From Arthrobacter sp. FW306-07-I (GTDB lineage: Bacteria; Actinomycetota; Actinomycetes; Actinomycetales; Micrococcaceae), in the NCBI RefSeq assembly GCF_021800405.1, contig NZ_CP084550.1, positions 4,216,001 through 4,280,000 on the forward strand: a stretch of 64,000 nucleotides of DNA, in the 5' to 3' direction. The notes under the pieces were generated by a model that was not told where the DNA came from, searched no databases, and saw only the letters and a list, made by a program, of their open reading frames with translations. The translations under genes and the position numbers were made by a program. Positions within the stretch are counted from its first letter, which is position 1, and each line of letters starts with the position of its first letter. Below are positions 54,625 through 62,979 of this stretch, in pieces.

Positions 54625-55104
54625 GTGGTCAGATTGCAGGAACTGGACGCCACGGACAAGCGCATCCTGAATGCCCTGGACGAGGACCCGCGAGTCCCGA
54701 TCATGGTGCTGGCGCAGCGGCTTGGCCTTGCCCGCGGAACCGTGCAAAGCCGGCTGGAGCGGATGACGGCGTCGGGGGCGCTGCGGCCCAACAGCAGCCG
54801 GGTGCTGCCGGCCGCCCTTGGAAGGGGCGTGGCCGCAGCCGTCAGCGCCGAACTGGACCAGAGCCACCTCAACGAGGCCATTGCCGCCCTCCGCAAAATT
54901 CCCGAAGTCCTGGAATGCCATGCACCGGCCGGGGACACCGACCTGCTGATCCGGGTGGTGGCCAAAAGCCCGGACGACCTCTACCGGGTCTCCGAAGAAA
55001 TCCGTCTCTGCCCAGGCATCGTCCGCACCTCCACCAGCATGTTCCTGCGTGAGGTCATCCCGTACCGCACCACCGGCCTCCTTCAGGGTGAGCCGGAGCG
55101 CTGA
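54625..55104 (+). CDS. Lrp/AsnC-family regulator
   Basis: About 159 residues. The N-terminal helix-turn-helix is ALDEDPRVPIMVLAQRLGLA followed by RGTVQSRLERM (about 16-46), and the C-terminal RAM/AsnC ligand domain has VLECHAPAGDTDLLIRV. The start is GTG at 54625, or a TTG three codons later with a better-spaced AGGGAG. It is convergent with the next Lrp gene (2-base gap) but not closely similar to it. Its target cannot be seen. Confidence 0.87.
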   Translation: MVRLQELDATDKRILNALDEDPRVPIMVLAQRLGLARGTVQSRLERMTASGALRPNSSRVLPAALGRGVAAAVSAELDQSHLNEAIAALRKIPEVLECHAPAGDTDLLIRVVAKSPDDLYRVSEEIRLCPGIVRTSTSMFLREVIPYRTTGLLQGEPER

Positions 55105-55106
55105 GG

Positions 55107-55562
55107 CTAAACCGGCGGACCCGCGTTTGATTTCAGGTTCTTCATCACCAGTGTTGAGGTCAGCCGCTCCACCCCGGGCAGGGACGTGAGCTCGGTATCG
55201 TAAAAGCGCTGGTAGGCCGGCAGGTCCTCGGCGATGACCTTCAACAGGTAGTCCGGGGAACCGAAGAGCCGCTGCGCCTCGATGATGTTGGGATTCTCCG
55301 CCACCCGGTTCTCGAAGATTTCCATGGTGGGCCGGTCCACTTGCCGCAGCGTGACGAAGACGATTGCCTCGAAGCCCAGGCCCACGGCTGCCGGATCGAC
55401 GTCCGCCTTATACCCGCGGATCACCCCGGACTGTTCCAGGTCCCGTAGCCGCCGGTGGCATGGCGCCACCGTTAGGCCCACCTTCGAAGCGAGGGCGGTG
55501 GCAGTCATCCGCCCATCCTCTTGGAGGTGGCGCAAAATACTTCTGTCGATGTTGTCCAGCAC
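55107..55562 (-). CDS. Lrp/AsnC-family regulator of the LysE exporter
   Basis: 151 residues. HTH: LDNIDRSILRHLQEDGRMTA followed by ALASKVGLTVAPCHRRLRDLE. RAM domain: AQRLFGSPDYLLKVIAED. The GTG at 55562 begins exactly at the HTH; the in-frame region upstream is the divergent lysE promoter and lacks family features. Divergent Lrp-LysE pairs usually regulate amino-acid export, and that is expected here. Confidence 0.9.
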   Translation of the reverse strand: MLDNIDRSILRHLQEDGRMTATALASKVGLTVAPCHRRLRDLEQSGVIRGYKADVDPAAVGLGFEAIVFVTLRQVDRPTMEIFENRVAENPNIIEAQRLFGSPDYLLKVIAEDLPAYQRFYDTELTSLPGVERLTSTLVMKNLKSNAGPPV

Positions 55563-55668
55563 GCAATAAACATACTGCTTGGGCCGTGAGTCGGGCGAAA
55601 ACAGGAGAGCACTTTTGGCCGGATTCTCCCTATGGTTGCTCCTGAGAGCCCTTCGACAGGAGAAACCC

Positions 55669-56310
55669 ATGAATCCGCAGCTGTTCCTGGCCTTTCTGGT
55701 GGTGGCCGCAGCACTGGCCTGCACTCCGGGAGTGGACTGGGCGTACACCATTGCCGCAGGGCTCCGGCAGCGCAGCTTCGTCCCCGCGGTGGCCGGGCTC
55801 TGCGGTGGTTACGTCCTCCACACGGTCCTGCTGGTGGCAGGGCTCGCCGCAGTGCTGGCCGGGATGCCCGGCGTCCTGGGCTGGATCACGCTGGCGGGTG
55901 CCGGTTACCTGCTGTGGCTAGGGGTGGGAACCCTTCGGTCCTGGCGCGGTGCCAGCTTCAGCGCCTCTGCCGACGGCGGTACCGGCACCCAACTGCGTAC
56001 CTTCCTGCAGGGGATGGGCACCAGCGGGATCAACCCCAAGGGCCTGCTCTTCTACGTGGCGCTCATCCCGCAGTTCGTCAGCGCCGACGCTTCACTGCCG
56101 GTGCCGGTGCAATCCGGGCTCCTCGGCATGACGTTCGTGGCGCTGGTGGGCGTGGTCTACACCGTTGTGGCCCTGCTCTCGCGCAAACTGCTGCAGAGTA
56201 GGCCCGGCGCCGCTCGGTCAGTGACCCTGGCCAGCGGCATCATCATGGTGGCGCTGGGGGCAGTGCTGCTGGGTGAGCAGCTGGTGCCGTTCCTGGCCGG
56301 GCGGGCCTAG
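55669..56310 (+). CDS. LysE-family amino-acid exporter
   Basis: 213 residues with six helices. LysE/RhtB features include the N-terminal FLAFLVVAAALACTPGVDWA (the family's TPGP-like site reads TPGV), GAGYLLWLGVGTLRS and FLQGMGTSGINPKGLLFYVALIPQFV. AGGAGAAACCC precedes the ATG. The divergent Lrp gene is 106 bases away. The exported amino acid is not determined. Confidence 0.92.
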   Translation: MNPQLFLAFLVVAAALACTPGVDWAYTIAAGLRQRSFVPAVAGLCGGYVLHTVLLVAGLAAVLAGMPGVLGWITLAGAGYLLWLGVGTLRSWRGASFSASADGGTGTQLRTFLQGMGTSGINPKGLLFYVALIPQFVSADASLPVPVQSGLLGMTFVALVGVVYTVVALLSRKLLQSRPGAARSVTLASGIIMVALGAVLLGEQLVPFLAGRA

Positions 56311-56342
56311 ATCCCGGCCATGCCTGGTTCACAGCGGAATTC

Positions 56343-57320
56343 CTAGTCCCCGCTGAGTTCCTTCCAGTCCTGCTCCCAGATCCGGCGCATTTCCTCGTCC
56401 TTGCGGATGGGTACCGGCGCCTCGAGCTCACGCTGCGGTTCCGGGTCTTCCCGCCGACGTCCCCAATCACGCGGGTTCAGGGACCGGCGGCTTGATTCCA
56501 GCACCAGCAGTGCACGGTCCGTGAGCGCGTCGTTGCGGAGCGCCAGGTGGGTCTTGCGGCGGCGAAGCACCTCAGCGATCGCCTGGTGTGCAGCATCCAG
56601 CCGGCCCTCCCGGCGCAGGGCACGGGCACGGACCAGCAGCAGGGCGGCAGAGAGGTCGTCCGCGTTCAGCAGGCCCTCGGTCCAGTCGATGACGGTTCGG
56701 CTCCGGCCCAGCGCGAGGGCCAGCGAACAGCGCGCCAGGGCCATGGGGAGCGACGGCGGCAGGCCGGCGAGTGCATCAAGCGCAGCTTCCGTGCGGCCCG
56801 TCTCGCGCAGCGAATGGGCCAGCGCCAGGAACACCGATTCCTCGCTGAACAGGACAGGGATCTCCACCCGCTCGGCGAGTTCGATCCTGGTGACGATGCG
56901 GGTGAGGTAAGTGGAGGAGTAGCGGTTCGCTTCGTCGTCGTTCCTGGTGGTGAGCCCGCGCTGGAGGAGCTCGGAGGCCCGCAGGTAGCCGCCGTGCTTG
57001 TACACCAGCAGCCCGGCCATCAGGTAGCAGAGCCCGGCCCAACCAGGGTAGGCGCGGGCCAAGGTGATCAGGCGCTCCGGTTCACGGCTGGTGAAGACGG
57101 CCTCGTGGACCGCCTTGGCCGGCTTGGGCATCAGCCGCTTAAGCCGCGGCACCTCGCCGTCGATGGACAGCAGGGCCGGATTGCGTCCGCCCAAAACCCC
57201 TGTGAGCAAGCCACCTACTCCCCCAGCAAGGTCATGGACCGGGGTGCGCAGTTGGGCCTGCCCGAAAGGAGTGAGGTCGCGGCTGTCCCAGTAGATCGGT
57301 GCAGTATCCCCGGAGCTCAT
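56343..57320 (-). CDS. TPR-like helical protein, unknown function
   Basis: 325 residues, almost entirely predicted helix with repeat-like pairs of helices (for example LYKHGG/ASELLQRGL, SVFLALAHSLRETGRTEAAL, ALLLVRARALRREGRLDAAH). This is typical of degenerate tetratricopeptide repeats. No signal peptide or membrane helix is clear. The C-terminal tail is rich in Arg, Glu and Pro. Function unknown; a scaffolding role is the usual inference. Confidence 0.75.
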   Translation of the reverse strand: MSSGDTAPIYWDSRDLTPFGQAQLRTPVHDLAGGVGGLLTGVLGGRNPALLSIDGEVPRLKRLMPKPAKAVHEAVFTSREPERLITLARAYPGWAGLCYLMAGLLVYKHGGYLRASELLQRGLTTRNDDEANRYSSTYLTRIVTRIELAERVEIPVLFSEESVFLALAHSLRETGRTEAALDALAGLPPSLPMALARCSLALALGRSRTVIDWTEGLLNADDLSAALLLVRARALRREGRLDAAHQAIAEVLRRRKTHLALRNDALTDRALLVLESSRRSLNPRDWGRRREDPEPQRELEAPVPIRKDEEMRRIWEQDWKELSGD

Positions 57321-57459
57321 CCTTCCATGCTAGCTGTGGGGAGCTCCCGCCGGACGCGGTCTCCAGGGCGCGGACCCCGAGCCCGGCCCTTGTCCCCGGC
57401 GCCGTTTTCAGGAAGGGTGGTAAGCACCCTTAGTAATTATCCTCAGTAGGAGAAATACC

Positions 57460-57690
57460 ATGCAGATCGACAAGAACCAGATCCTCGAACTCCTGCGGTC
57501 CCAGGGAGACCAGGACAAGGCGTCGCAGGCGGAGTCCGAGCTGCCGGACCAGGTGGACACCGAACAGCATGCCGGCCTGCTTTCCAGGCTCGGCATCAAT
57601 CCCGCGGACCTGCTGTCGAAGCTTCCCGGCGGCCTGGGCGACAAACTTCCCGGCGGCTTGGGCGACAAGCTCGGCGGACTGGGCCTGTAG
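57460..57690 (+). CDS. small protein with Gly-Leu repeats
   Basis: 76 residues. A polar N-terminal half (IDKNQILELLRSQGDQDKAS) is followed by three copies of a PGGLGDKL-like unit near the C terminus (LPGGLGDKLPGGLGDKLGGL). AGGAGAAATACC precedes the ATG. Small proteins of this make-up are common in related bacteria but have no role that I recognise. A coding call is supported by the ribosome binding site and the sharp repeat structure. Confidence 0.72.
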   Translation: MQIDKNQILELLRSQGDQDKASQAESELPDQVDTEQHAGLLSRLGINPADLLSKLPGGLGDKLPGGLGDKLGGLGL

Positions 57691-57710
57691 GACTACCGGG
57701 CCGGGAAAGG

Positions 57711-58085
57711 TCAGCTCCTGGCCATGAACCATTCGGTGAAGGAGGCGGCGCGGCCTGACTCGGTAAACCTGATGACCCACAGATTGTCGTACGTCGGCCC
57801 GCCGCCCGAATAGACGGTGACGCCCTGGACAAAGGCGGTGGCGCCGTCGCACCCGAGCAGCTCCCAGGTGAACGTCCAGCCTCCCGGTTCGTCCCTGGCC
57901 GCCAGCCAGCCGTCGACGATCCCGTCCCTGCCCCGCCACGGTTCGGGATCGTGGGGACGGGTTTCATAGACGGCGTCAGGGGTGAAGAGGGCACCGATAT
58001 CGTCGGCCGCGTTGCTGGTCCAGGCGGCCTGGTATCTCTCCATCCAGGCGTGGACGTGCTCGGAGGCTGAAGCTGGCTGGGTCAT
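57711..58085 (-). CDS. SnoaL/NTF2-like protein
   Basis: 124 residues of the SnoaL-like cone fold: HAWMERYQAAWTSNAADDIGALF opening helix, then DAVYETRPHDPEPWRGRDGI and the final strands LWVIRFTESGRAASFTEWF. Such proteins serve as isomerases, cyclases or ligand binders. No catalytic assignment is possible. It lies in a row of minus-strand genes with the DUF456 protein just upstream (40-base gap). Confidence 0.82.
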   Translation of the reverse strand: MTQPASASEHVHAWMERYQAAWTSNAADDIGALFTPDAVYETRPHDPEPWRGRDGIVDGWLAARDEPGGWTFTWELLGCDGATAFVQGVTVYSGGGPTYDNLWVIRFTESGRAASFTEWFMARS

Positions 58086-58125
58086 ATCTTGGTTTTACCC
58101 GCGCCGCACTTAGCAAGCAACGGCT

Positions 58126-58629
58126 TTAGCCATTGGCAGCGGCTATCCACACGCCGATGATCCAGGTGCTGGCGGCGAGGCAGGCGAGTCCGAATTCGGC
58201 GAGCATGCCCAGGCCGGTGGCCTTCAGCGCCGCCCAGCTGGATCTCGCCGCCGTCGACATGTCCCGCGTCCGCAGGAACTCGCTGACCAGCAGGCCGGCG
58301 GCAAAGCCCACGAAGAGCCCCACGACCGGGATGATGAACATCCCCACCACGCCCGCCACCAGTGCCAGCACGATGCTGCGGCTGGGAATGGCATGCTGCT
58401 TCAACTTCCTCCCCGTGAGGACCGCCCCTGCAGTCATCCCCGCGGCGACAAAGATCATGGCCACCGCGAAGACCACCCATCCGGCAGTCCCGGCGCCGCC
58501 CCAGATAGCCCACGCCAACAGGCTGACGCCGATCAGGACACTTCCGGGCAGGACGGGGATGATGGTGCCCGCCACCCCCACCAGGATCGCCAGGCCGCAC
58601 AGGATGGTCACTACGGTCTCGGAGCTCAT
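58126..58629 (-). CDS. DUF456 membrane protein
   Basis: 167 residues with about five helices. The DUF456 opening ILVGVAGTIIPVLPGSVLIG is clear, and the glycine-zipper-like IIPVVGLFVGFAAGLLVSEF follows later. Function unknown. The upstream hairpin at 58668-58717 separates it from the malic enzyme gene, so its transcript starts in a very short region. Confidence 0.85.
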   Translation of the reverse strand: MSSETVVTILCGLAILVGVAGTIIPVLPGSVLIGVSLLAWAIWGGAGTAGWVVFAVAMIFVAAGMTAGAVLTGRKLKQHAIPSRSIVLALVAGVVGMFIIPVVGLFVGFAAGLLVSEFLRTRDMSTAARSSWAALKATGLGMLAEFGLACLAASTWIIGVWIAAANG

Positions 58630-58667
58630 GGTCCCCAGTCTAGGGGCCGCTTAACGCGCGGCTTCTT

Positions 58668-58717
58668 AACCACGACGGCGGTGCCTCCTTCACAAAGGGG
58701 GCGCCGCCGTCGTGGTT
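58668..58717 (-). terminator. terminator after malic enzyme gene
   Basis: A perfect 13-base-pair stem, AACCACGACGGCG (58668-58680) with CGCCGTCGTGGTT (58705-58717), begins 20 bases past the malic enzyme stop on the minus strand. The inner bases pair further (gtgcctcctt with aaagggggcgc, imperfect). A short TTAAG follows on the minus strand. Confidence 0.85.
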
Positions 58718-58737
58718 TCCTGCAGGAAGAAGAAGCC

Positions 58738-59937
58738 TTACTCCGCTTCCACCGCCGCGGCGACTGCCGCGGTGACGGCGGGGGCAACACGGGGGTCCAG
58801 CGGGCTGGGCACGATGTACTCTGCCGAAAGATCCTCTGCGGCGAGGTCCGCGATGGCGCGGGCCGCCGCCAGCTTCATGGCCGGCGTGATGCGGCGGGCA
58901 CCGGCATCAAGGGCGCCGCGGAAGATGCCCGGAAACGCCAGGACGTTGTTGATCTGGTTGGGGAAGTCGCTGCGGCCGGTGGCCACCACTGCGGCGTACT
59001 TCACGGCCACCTCGGGCAGGACCTCGGGGTCCGGGTTGGACAGCGCGAACACGATGGCGTCCTGGTTCATGGTGGCAAGGTGTGCCTCGTCCAGCTTGGA
59101 GGAGGAGACGCCGATGAAGACGTCGGCTCCGGCCAGTGCCTCGGCGGGGCCGCCGGCAACGCCACGGGGGTTGCTGCGGCCGGCGATGTCGGCCTTCTTG
59201 CTCGTGGAGTCTGCTGCCAGGTCCGGGCGGCTGCTGTTGAGGACGCCGCGGGAGTCCAGGAGGACGACGTCGCTGATGCCGGCGGCCAGCAGGATTTCGG
59301 CGACCGCGATGCCCGCAGCCCCTGCGCCGGACACCACCACCTTGAGCCCTTCCAGGCCGCGGCCGGTCACCTTGGCGGCGTTGGTCAGGGCGGCGAGGGC
59401 CACGACGGCGGTTCCGTGCTGGTCGTCGTGCATGACCGGGCAGTCCAGGGCCTCGATGAGCTTCTCCTCGAGCTCGAAGCAGCGCGGAGCGGAGATGTCT
59501 TCAAGGTTGACTGCACCGAAGCTGGGGCGCAGGCGGACCAGGGTTTCCACGATCTCGTCCACGTCGGTGGTGTTGAGGACCAGCGGGATGGAATCGAGGT
59601 CACCAAAGGTCTTGAACAGGGCGGACTTGCCTTCCATGACGGGCAGCGAGGCGCTGGGGCCGATGTTGCCCAGGCCCAGGACGGCGGTGCCGTCGCTGAC
59701 CACGACCACCAGGCGTTCGGCCCAGGTGAGGGTTCGGGCCAGTTCAGGCTTCGCGTGGATGGCGCGGCTGACTTCGGCGACACCCGGCGTGTAGGCGATG
59801 GACAGGTCACGCTTGTTCGACAGCGGGGCTGTGGTGCTGATGGACAGCTTGCCGCCCTGGTGGGCTCCGAAGATCTCGTCCTCGGTCAGCGGGGCGGTCG
59901 CGGAATCGTCAATGGCAGTGATTGCGTCAATGGACAC
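58738..59937 (-). CDS. NAD(P)-dependent malic enzyme
   Basis: 399 residues, the short bacterial type. The active-site Tyr is in SIAYTPGVAEVSRAI, the metal/catalytic block is MHDDQHGTAVVALAAL, the dinucleotide site is VVSGAGAAGIAVAEIL, and SNPDPE lies near the C terminus. It decarboxylates malate to pyruvate. The GTG at 59937 follows AGGAGACAACGAC and is preferred over the ATG 11 codons earlier. Three palindromes lie upstream at 60147-60223. NAD versus NADP use cannot be read reliably. Confidence 0.93.
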   Translation of the reverse strand: MSIDAITAIDDSATAPLTEDEIFGAHQGGKLSISTTAPLSNKRDLSIAYTPGVAEVSRAIHAKPELARTLTWAERLVVVVSDGTAVLGLGNIGPSASLPVMEGKSALFKTFGDLDSIPLVLNTTDVDEIVETLVRLRPSFGAVNLEDISAPRCFELEEKLIEALDCPVMHDDQHGTAVVALAALTNAAKVTGRGLEGLKVVVSGAGAAGIAVAEILLAAGISDVVLLDSRGVLNSSRPDLAADSTSKKADIAGRSNPRGVAGGPAEALAGADVFIGVSSSKLDEAHLATMNQDAIVFALSNPDPEVLPEVAVKYAAVVATGRSDFPNQINNVLAFPGIFRGALDAGARRITPAMKLAAARAIADLAAEDLSAEYIVPSPLDPRVAPAVTAAVAAAVEAE

Positions 59938-60146
59938 GTCGTTGTCTCCTGGTGCTCGCCGTGGGCGCACGGCACATGGGGCTTGGGCCCGGCCGGGCCC
60001 AAGCAGGGAAAGTAGTGCGACAGGAAACCCAGGGGTGGCGGGTCCGTGGGAACGCCGGGGATGTTTCCGCCCTGCCGCTCCTGTGCCTCCATGGTAGGCA
60101 GCCGGGGAACCAGCTTCTGGTGCCCCTTGACAAGGAAGGAAGGTGC

Positions 60147-60223
60147 AAAAACGTTTAGGCAGACGTTTTTATGGTCCAGATCACGGCATTATGGCGGATT
60201 TAATCCGCTTTTGGTCTAGACCA
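60147..60223. promoter_or_regulatory. palindrome cluster upstream of malic enzyme
   Basis: Three perfect inverted repeats stand in a row: AAAAACGT...ACGTTTTT (60147-60170, 8-base spacer), GCGGATttaATCCGC (60194-60208) and TGGTCTAGACCA (60212-60223). The region is AT-richer than its surroundings and lies upstream of the malic enzyme gene and just past the tetR stop. They look like binding sites for one or more regulators; the last resembles GntR/FadR-type half-sites (TGGTC). Confidence 0.6.
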
Positions 60224-60224
60224 G

Positions 60225-60839
60225 TTACGCGGATTTGGTAACTGTGAACCCGGAGTCGGCCGCGGGAGACAGCCTGCCGCACGCCTTTTTGAGGTCTTCC
60301 TCGGCTTCGAAGAGGGAAAGCCGGCGGTTCCGGACGGACTGGACCAGACCAGTGACGGTCAGCAGGAGGACCCGCGCCCCTACGGCATCGCCGCAGGCGG
60401 AGGTGACGAGCTTCTCACTGAGCACGTCGATCTCGCGCAGGAGGTCGGTGGTGTCCTTCTCCGGGAGGTACACGCCCCGGCTAAGGCACTGCTCCACGGC
60501 GGGCTGCATGACGCGCATGTGGAAGATCTCCATCAGCAGGCCCGAAAGTGCTCGGCCACGGAAGCGGGGTGAGGAATTGCGGGTTCCGGCCTGCAGCTCA
60601 TCAAGCTGCTGCCGGTACAGCGCCAGCATCAGGTGCGTGGGCGACGGAAAGTAGCGGTAAAGGGTGCCCAGCGGTACGTCTGCTTTTTCTGCGACCTGGG
60701 AGAGTTCCACACCGTCGAGTCCCGTGCGGGCGAACCCTGCAGCAGTATCGAGGATCCGCGTGTAGCGGAGGCGCTGACGTGGAGCGGAAGGCCGGGCGGC
60801 CATGGGCGGATGGTCTGAAAAAGTCTCGGGCACCAGCAT
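60225..60839 (-). CDS. TetR-family transcriptional regulator
   Basis: About 204 residues. TetR HTH: TRILDTAAGFARTGLDGVEL followed by AEKADVPLGTLYRYFPSPTH (about 26-70), then a helical ligand domain. An ATG 12 codons inside is another possible start. It lies downstream of the MFS gene on the same strand (133-base gap) and upstream of the palindrome cluster. Control of the MFS gene, itself or malic enzyme are all possible. Confidence 0.87.
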   Translation of the reverse strand: MLVPETFSDHPPMAARPSAPRQRLRYTRILDTAAGFARTGLDGVELSQVAEKADVPLGTLYRYFPSPTHLMLALYRQQLDELQAGTRNSSPRFRGRALSGLLMEIFHMRVMQPAVEQCLSRGVYLPEKDTTDLLREIDVLSEKLVTSACGDAVGARVLLLTVTGLVQSVRNRRLSLFEAEEDLKKACGRLSPAADSGFTVTKSA

Positions 60840-60971
60840 TCCGGGGTTGTGTTTTAGCGACTGCGGCCAGGAGCGCCCCCACTTCCGTACCGCCCTGCAG
60901 CCGGGTTCAACTATACGGCACAGAACCATGCCCTAATTTGTCAGCCAGCCTTACTATCGGTACCTCCAGGG

Positions 60972-62258
60972 TTAGCTGACGCCCTTGATTTTCACCACGA
61001 AGACGGCGCCCAGCAGCCCAATGACGGCTGCCGTCAGGAACAGTGTCCGGTAGCCGCCCCCGTAGGTCACGGCCAGCAGCGCCAGCGCCGGGGCGACCAC
61101 CTGCGGCAGGGAGTTGGCCACGTTGATGACGCCCATGTCCCTGCCGCGGCTGACGGCGAAGGGCAGGACCTGGGTGAGCAGTGCGAAGTCCACGGCCAGG
61201 TACGCGCCGAAGCCGATGCCCAGCACGGCGGCGCCGGCAAGGGCGCCCGGCCACACAGGGAAGAACGCCATGATGGCGCCGGCCATGGCAATGGTGGCGG
61301 AGGAGCCGATGACGAAGGGCTTCCGTCTCCCCATCCGGTCGCTCCAGGGCCCCGCCAACACTGCGGTGATCATCACCATCACGGCATAAATCCCCGTCAG
61401 GACCAGCACGCCGGTGGCCGGATCCTGGTATTTGATGATGTCCCGCAGGAAGAAGAGCAGGTACACGATGGTCAGCTGGTTGCCAACGTTCACCAGGAAC
61501 CGCGTCAGCCAGGCCCAGGCAAAGTCAGGGTAGCGCCGGGGGCTGATCCAGAATCCGCGCAGGAACCGGCCAAGCCCGAACCGTCCGGCAGCGTCCTTCG
61601 GCAGTGCGGGGTCGTTGCTATGGAACAGGTATGGCAGCACGGACACCAGCAGCGCCCCGGCGCACAGCCAGTAACCCACCATGAAGTTGCCTGACACCAC
61701 GGCACCGAAGACGGCTCCGGTGAGGATTCCAAGTGTCTGGCCCATGGCGGCAAGCCCGCCCACTCCCCCGCGCTGGACCACCGGTACCCGGTCGGGGACG
61801 GCGGCGGTGATGGCAGCATAAGCGGCATTCGCGCCAAGCTGCACCAGACACCAGAACAGCACCATCAGCGCCACGGCACCGGAGAAGGACATGGCCAGCA
61901 GCGCCGCAGTGGCCAGCCCCGCACCGGCCAGCACCCATGGCGCGCGCCGCCCGAAGCGGGAGGTGGTCCGGTCCGAGAGCGCACCGAAGAGCGGATTGGC
62001 CACCAGGGAGACCGCCGCGCCACAGGCCGTGACCAGCGAAAGGATAGCCTCCTTGCCGGGCGCGTCGATGCTGATCGCCTGCTGGCCGATAAACACGTTG
62101 ATGGGGCCGAAGAACGCCGCGTTGATGCCCACGTTCACCAGCACCAGGCCGGTGACCCAGCGGGCGGTTACTTTGTGCACCGGTTCGGCGAGCGCCGCCG
62201 TCGTACTAACACCTTCGGAGGTGCCACCCGGCGGCACGGGCGTGTGGAACGGACTCAT
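60972..62258 (-). CDS. MFS transporter (SLC45/sugar-symporter-like)
   Basis: 428 residues with 12 helices. The two loop motifs are visible: FGALSDRTTSRFGRRAPWVL (about 89-108) and AGPWSDRMGRRKPFVIG, both of the GxxSDRxGRR type typical of sucrose/maltose-type and GPH-like symporters. A sugar is therefore a likely substrate, but this is an inference. A tetR gene follows on the same strand. Confidence 0.85.
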   Translation of the reverse strand: MSPFHTPVPPGGTSEGVSTTAALAEPVHKVTARWVTGLVLVNVGINAAFFGPINVFIGQQAISIDAPGKEAILSLVTACGAAVSLVANPLFGALSDRTTSRFGRRAPWVLAGAGLATAALLAMSFSGAVALMVLFWCLVQLGANAAYAAITAAVPDRVPVVQRGGVGGLAAMGQTLGILTGAVFGAVVSGNFMVGYWLCAGALLVSVLPYLFHSNDPALPKDAAGRFGLGRFLRGFWISPRRYPDFAWAWLTRFLVNVGNQLTIVYLLFFLRDIIKYQDPATGVLVLTGIYAVMVMITAVLAGPWSDRMGRRKPFVIGSSATIAMAGAIMAFFPVWPGALAGAAVLGIGFGAYLAVDFALLTQVLPFAVSRGRDMGVINVANSLPQVVAPALALLAVTYGGGYRTLFLTAAVIGLLGAVFVVKIKGVS

Positions 62259-62386
62259 TCGCTTGGCTCCCCCTGCTGCGGCCGGTTGGCGGTGGGATCA
62301 GACTATCGTGGGCGGTAGCCGGCCGCCCGGGTAATTGGCGGCCTATCGCCCAAGGAACAACGTTGGCAAGGACAAAGGAGACCCAG

Positions 62387-62881
62387 ATGAGCGCACCCAC
62401 CCCGGCAGAAGGCACAGCGGTGAACACGGCAGACCTTTACGATGAGCGCGGGGACGAACTGGCGTCCGTCTCCCTGCAGTTCCAGTCCCTGGGCGGCCGC
62501 TCGCACTTCAGCGGTCCCGTGCGCACCATCCGCTGCTTCCAGGACAACGCCCTGGTGAAGTCGACGCTCAATTCCCCAGGCAACGGGGCCGTGCTGGTGG
62601 TGGACGGCGGCGGTTCGCTGGGCACCGCGCTGATGGGGGACATGATCGCCGAAAGCGCCGTGGCGAACGGGTGGGCCGGCGTCGTCATCAATGGGGCCAT
62701 CCGCGACCGACTGGCCATCGCGCGGCTGGACCTGGGCGTCAAGGCCCTGGGCAGCAACCCAAGGAAGAGCCTGAAGGCCGGCGCAGGCGAGGTGGACGTG
62801 GATGTGGTGATTGACGGCGTGACCTTCCGCCCCGGAGCCACCGTCTGGTGCGACCCGGACGGAATCCTCGTGGAGCCGTAG
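62387..62881 (+). CDS. rraA: RraA-family protein
   Basis: 164 residues. It follows the RraA pattern closely: NTADLYDERGDELASVSLQF, GNGAVLVVDGGGSLGTALMGD, AGVVINGAIRD and ARLDLGVKALGSNPRKS. In E. coli RraA inhibits RNase E; related proteins are 4-hydroxy-4-methyl-2-oxoglutarate aldolases, with the GD...GxIRD metal site seen here too. Which role applies cannot be told. AAAGGAGACCCAG precedes the ATG. Confidence 0.88.
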   Translation: MSAPTPAEGTAVNTADLYDERGDELASVSLQFQSLGGRSHFSGPVRTIRCFQDNALVKSTLNSPGNGAVLVVDGGGSLGTALMGDMIAESAVANGWAGVVINGAIRDRLAIARLDLGVKALGSNPRKSLKAGAGEVDVDVVIDGVTFRPGATVWCDPDGILVEP

Positions 62882-62921
62882 CGGAAAAGTCCGCAGGGCG
62901 GGGAATAGAAAGAGCGGGTAA

Positions 62922-62944
62922 GATAGTTACTGAAAGCAACTATC
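62922..62944 (+). promoter_or_regulatory. MarR/TetR-like operator before DHA2 exporter
   Basis: GATAGTTACT and AGCAACTATC are 10-base inverted arms with one mismatch around a GAA centre. It ends 35 bases before the start of the exporter gene. Such ATAGTT...AACTAT palindromes are typical of MarR-type sites in front of multidrug exporters; the regulator gene may lie beyond the window. Confidence 0.65.
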
Positions 62945-62979
62945 GCTGCTTATATCCTTTTCTTTCCCTTGGAGCACCC

